Source: MFD01213-c1 sp963704405
Lineage (GTDB): Bacteria; Planctomycetota; Phycisphaerae; Tepidisphaerales; Tepidisphaeraceae
Length of the DNA stretch: 64,000 nucleotides
Assembly (NCBI GenBank): GCA_963704405.1
Contig: OY969903.1
Location: 3,968,001-4,032,000, forward strand
Direction: 5' to 3'
The translations under genes and the position numbers were made by a program. Below the pieces are notes generated by a model. That model saw only the letters and a program-made list of their open reading frames with translations, was not told the DNA's origin and did not search any database. Positions 61,095 through 64,000 of this stretch are shown here, piece after piece. Each line of letters begins with the position of its first letter. The stretch's first letter is position 1.

Positions 61095-61882
61095 ATGTTT
61101 CGATTGACGAGGGAAGTGCGGTTTGCGGTGAATGGGCCCGGCGAAGCGCCACCGACTGTGGCCAAGGCCCCCAATAGTTTCGCCGGTTTTCCATCAATCG
61201 CCGGGCTGGGGCAGTTTTTGGCGTTGCAGGTAACGCTCGGCGGGGAATTGGAAACATCGAGCCAATATCTTCGGAACATCAAGGAGATTGATGAGGTAGT
61301 GAGAAATCGCGGGGTGGATCGCGTTTCGAATGCGGTTCGGGAGGGTGCGCCGGCTGGCTGCGCGTGGTCGTGGCGCTGATGGATGAATTGAAGAACGCGT
61401 GGCCGGGAGCGATGTTGGTTGAGTTGCGGCTGGTGCTCAGCCCGTTTCTCTGGATCGGGTGTCTTGCTTCGGAGTATCCAATGGTTCGATTGAGCGAGAA
61501 ATTTGAATTTTCAGCGGCGCATCGCCTGCACAATGCGAAACTGAGTGATGAAGCGAATCGGGCGACATTTGGCAAATGCAATAATGCTTCTGGTCATGGG
61601 CATAATTATGAATTGGCCGTCATGCTGATTGGCGAGCCGGATGGAAACGGCGTGCTGGTGCCGCCGCCGGTTTTTGAACAGACGGTCGCCGAGGCGGTGA
61701 TCGATCGCTTCGACCATAAGAATTTGAATGCTGAGGTTGCGGAGTTTCAAAATGTGATTCCGAGCGTCGAAAATATTGCCCGCATTATATTTGGGTTGCT
61801 GAAGGGAAAATTCGGCAGGGCGAAGCTGGGAAGCGTGACGGTATGGGAAACGGGCAAGACGTGGTGCGAATATTCGGAGTGA
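61095..61882 (+). pseudogene. Tandem 6-pyruvoyl-tetrahydropterin synthase-like protein, frameshifted
   Basis: Two PTPS/QueD-like halves. The N-terminal half (MFRLTREVRFAVNGPGEAPP...) ends in-frame at 61379. From about 61345 another frame gives AGWLRVVVALMDELKNAWPG, then joins to a second domain with FSAAHRLHN, FGKCNNASGHGHNYEL and DRFDHKNLNAEV, i.e. the Zn-binding His residues and the Cys of PTPS. One base lost in GGGAGGGTGCG would explain it. PTPS-family enzymes act in folate, biopterin or 7-deazaguanine synthesis (QueD). Tandem forms occur in planctomycetes. Confidence 0.8.
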
Positions 61883-61906
61883 CGCCAAATTGTTTCGGGA
61901 GATGAA

Positions 61907-63133
61907 ATGGGATTGGAGCTGCGCTGGGCAGGGGACGGGGAATTGGATCGCGTCGCGGAAACGCGATTGCTTTGTTACGGCGCTGCCGAGAAGGACCGCG
62001 AACGTTACCTCGAGCGGCTCCGCAACGATCCGCGCGGAAAGGCCGGCGATTATCTTTTGGCGGAAATGGATGGCCGCTCTGTTGGAACGGCGACGAGCTT
62101 CAGCCTGCGGATGTGGGTGCGCGGCACTGCAATTCCCTGCCAGGGGGTGGCCTGGGTCGGCGCGATCAAAACCATGCGGCGGCGCGGTGGAGATTCCTCG
62201 CAAGGCGTCGCCAGCGCCGTCATGCGCGAGATGCTCCGGATGGCCCGCGAGCGCGGCGATGTTGTCACTGCGCTGATGCCCTTTCGCGCTTCATTCTATG
62301 AACATTTCGGATATGGAACGGTTGAGCGGAGAAATGATTGGACGGTGCCGCTGTCGATCCTTCCCACCGGGGATTTCAGCGGAATCCGATTTTATGAACC
62401 TGCAGACTTCACCGCGCGGGCCGAATGCCTTCGCCGAGTGAATCGCGCAGGCCAATGCGATCCGGAAAGGTCCGACGCCTATTGGCACGCCCTGACCAAG
62501 GCGGCGGAGGAAGGGTTATCCGTCGTCGATCGCCCGGCCGCGAACGGGCCGGTTCACGGTTCGATGTACCTGGTTCATCAGCATGTCAACGGCAAAGATG
62601 TGCTGCGCGTCGCCGAGACAATTTATGAAGATGCCGCGGCGCTGCAGCGGCAATTATATTTCCTGGCAAGCCTGCGCGATCAATATGCTTCGGTGCAGAT
62701 GGTGCTTCCGGCGGATTTGCGATTGAACTGGTGGTTGAAGGAATCGCAGCTTGAACATCGCCCGGTGAACCACGCGACGGCATCGGTTAAGCCGCAAACG
62801 CGGATGCAGGTGCGCGTGCTGGATCACAAAAAGTTCCTGGAATCGCTGCACCTTCCGCCGGACATCAAAGGCGCGGCGACCGTTGAGGTGCAGGAATGCG
62901 ACGGCGCTCCGGCCCGCTTCCGAGTCGAAATAAACGGCGGCCGCGCCGAAGTGGAGCCGACCCATGCAACGCCCGATTTTGCCTGCCCGGATCGCGTCTG
63001 GGCCGCCGTCGCCTGCGGGGATCTATCGGCGAGTGAGGCGGTGCGATTAAAATTGGGACGCGGCAATGGCGAGAGGAATTTATTGGATTTTTTGGCGCGA
63101 GGACCTGCGCCATTTTCTAATGAATATTTTTGA
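61907..63133 (+). CDS. Eis-like GNAT acetyltransferase with SCP2-type C terminus
   Basis: A protein of 408 residues with the tripartite layout of mycobacterial Eis: a GNAT domain (about 1-150, with acetyl-CoA loop RRRGGDSSQGVASAVMREML and FYEHFGYGTVER), a second GNAT-like domain (about 150-290), and an SCP2-like domain ending in the family's free terminal Phe (FSNEYF). Eis enzymes acetylate aminoglycosides or protein/peptide lysines; the substrate here is unknown. GGGAG precedes the ATG. Confidence 0.85.
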   Translation: MGLELRWAGDGELDRVAETRLLCYGAAEKDRERYLERLRNDPRGKAGDYLLAEMDGRSVGTATSFSLRMWVRGTAIPCQGVAWVGAIKTMRRRGGDSSQGVASAVMREMLRMARERGDVVTALMPFRASFYEHFGYGTVERRNDWTVPLSILPTGDFSGIRFYEPADFTARAECLRRVNRAGQCDPERSDAYWHALTKAAEEGLSVVDRPAANGPVHGSMYLVHQHVNGKDVLRVAETIYEDAAALQRQLYFLASLRDQYASVQMVLPADLRLNWWLKESQLEHRPVNHATASVKPQTRMQVRVLDHKKFLESLHLPPDIKGAATVEVQECDGAPARFRVEINGGRAEVEPTHATPDFACPDRVWAAVACGDLSASEAVRLKLGRGNGERNLLDFLARGPAPFSNEYF

Positions 63134-63219
63134 CGGCGATCTCTGCGTTTTTTTCGCCGGCCGCAGGCTATTGAATTTTTGGATCGGCGGAGTCGAGATA
63201 GTCTCCACTTATCTCGCAT

Positions 63220-64000
63220 TCACGCCGTCACCACTCTCAAGCTCCGCGACTTTTTTCGCGGCACTTCCGCCACCAGATCATATGCCTGGTAATCCGTAAC
63301 CTTGACGTTCACGATTTGGCCCGGATGCAGCGGCGTACCGTTGCCGCTGACGTGTACAACACTGTCGATGTCCGGGGCCTGAGTGTGGCTGCGGGCGACG
63401 AATCCGTCTTCTTCATCCCGCCCTGCAACTCGGTCGATCAAGACTTCGATCGTCTGGCCGACCTGCTTCTTCGCCTTGCGGAAAGCGACTTCCTGCTGGG
63501 CAAGCATCAGTTCTTCAACCCGCGCCTGCTTCACTTCATCCGGCAGTTGATCCGTCATCCGCCCCATCGGTGTACCCGGCTCCTGGCTATAGGGGAACAC
63601 ACCCATCATGTCGAAGCCAAAATCTTTCACGAACTTCACCAGTTCCTGATGCTGCGCTTCCGTTTCCCCCGGCGCGCCGGCGATGAATGTGGTGCGGATC
63701 GCCATCCCCGGAATTTTCCGCAGCTTGGCGAGCAGGGTTTCGATCTGCTTGCGCGTCACGCGGCGTTTCATCTTGGTTAGCACTTCGTCGTTGATGTGCT
63801 GGAGCGGCATATCGATGTACTTCACCAGCCGGCTGCTGCTCGCGATGGTGTCGATCATCTCGTCAGTAAAACAGGATGGATACGCATACATCAGCCGCAG
63901 CCAATGCACGTCCGTCAGTTCCTTATTCAATGTCCGCAAAAGCCCGGAAAGCCCTGGGGCATAACCGATATCCGTCCCGAAACTTGTCGTATCCTGACCG
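63220..64000 (-). CDS. rimO: Ribosomal protein S12 methylthiotransferase, C-terminal part
   Basis: The frame runs off the right edge; its N-terminal UPF0004 and radical SAM cysteine motif lie outside. Visible: GTDIGYAPGLSGLLRTLNKE (typical RimO after the radical SAM cluster), RLMYAYPSCF, YIDMPLQHINDEVLTKMKR, IRTTFIAGAPGETEAQHQEL and a C-terminal TRAM domain (about GQTIEVLIDRVAGRDEEDGF, ending with NVKVTDYQAYDLVAEV). RimO rather than MiaB is chosen from the PLQHINDxVLxxMKR and YPYSxEPGTPxGRM-type blocks. Confidence 0.93.
   Translation of the reverse strand, partial: GQDTTSFGTDIGYAPGLSGLLRTLNKELTDVHWLRLMYAYPSCFTDEMIDTIASSSRLVKYIDMPLQHINDEVLTKMKRRVTRKQIETLLAKLRKIPGMAIRTTFIAGAPGETEAQHQELVKFVKDFGFDMMGVFPYSQEPGTPMGRMTDQLPDEVKQARVEELMLAQQEVAFRKAKKQVGQTIEVLIDRVAGRDEEDGFVARSHTQAPDIDSVVHVSGNGTPLHPGQIVNVKVTDYQAYDLVAEVPRKKSRSLRVVTA

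Overview
The window looks like chromosome of a Gram-negative, GC-rich bacterium of the phylum Planctomycetota, probably a soil or freshwater Phycisphaerae-like lineage (placement is inference from gene content). Supporting content: an ECF sigma factor carrying a PEP-CTERM tail, lipid A synthesis (lpxD), futalosine-pathway menaquinone synthesis (mqnC), a tandem 6-pyruvoyl-tetrahydropterin synthase, DUF2231 membrane proteins, Bpt leucyltransferase, and many small palindromic intergenic repeats. No rRNA, tRNA or CRISPR array was recognised.

Layout. 1-1.15 kb: end of a decayed IS4-type insertion sequence. 1.4-10.3 kb: AsmA-like envelope protein, penicillin-binding transpeptidase, HNH protein, DUF2231 membrane protein. 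10.3-18.7 kb: a minus-strand ABC module (ABC-F, LolD/MacB-type ATPase, FtsX permease, two DUF3299-like envelope proteins). It is split at 11.9-14.2 kb by a run of small genes separated by five attC-like hairpins, i.e. an integron-type cassette array without an integrase, flanked by two copies of the ftsX 3' end. 18.8-24.4 kb: lpxD, an amidohydrolase, and a large cyclase/ATPase/TPR regulator. 24.4-29.6 kb: TonB-ExbB-ExbD energising operon with a TonB-dependent receptor, probably metal-related. 30.3-32.9 kb: an ECF sigma factor fused through a transmembrane helix to a PEP-CTERM ectodomain.

33.2-40.9 kb is an accessory island. An integrase remnant is followed by a promoter with operator-like repeats and a tightly packed operon (unknown protein, QueC-like PP-loop enzyme, XRE-ImmA/IrrE metallopeptidase, PIN-domain nuclease). 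This is the best candidate for an undescribed, probably defence-related, system. Behind it lie nested transposons: an IS4 element with an 11-bp target duplication, hit by an ISAs1 element and by a 122-bp MITE sharing the ISAs1 ends, each with a 10-bp target duplication. A second MITE copy sits directly after the PIN stop codon.

41-64 kb is mostly housekeeping and signalling: DUF2231 protein, receiver proteins, bpt, glyA, a HisKA_2-type kinase with an ANTAR regulator, a release-factor-like protein, mqnC, MscS channel, DUF2127, PAS protein, methyltransferase, encapsulated-ferritin-like protein, lutC, DUF72, AlgH, tandem PTPS, an Eis-like acetyltransferase, and rimO running off the right edge.

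Quality note: about ten frameshifts occur in otherwise well-conserved genes, mostly explained by loss of one base in or near short homopolymers. Many may be assembly errors, so 'pseudogene' here means 'not readable in one frame', not necessarily dead.
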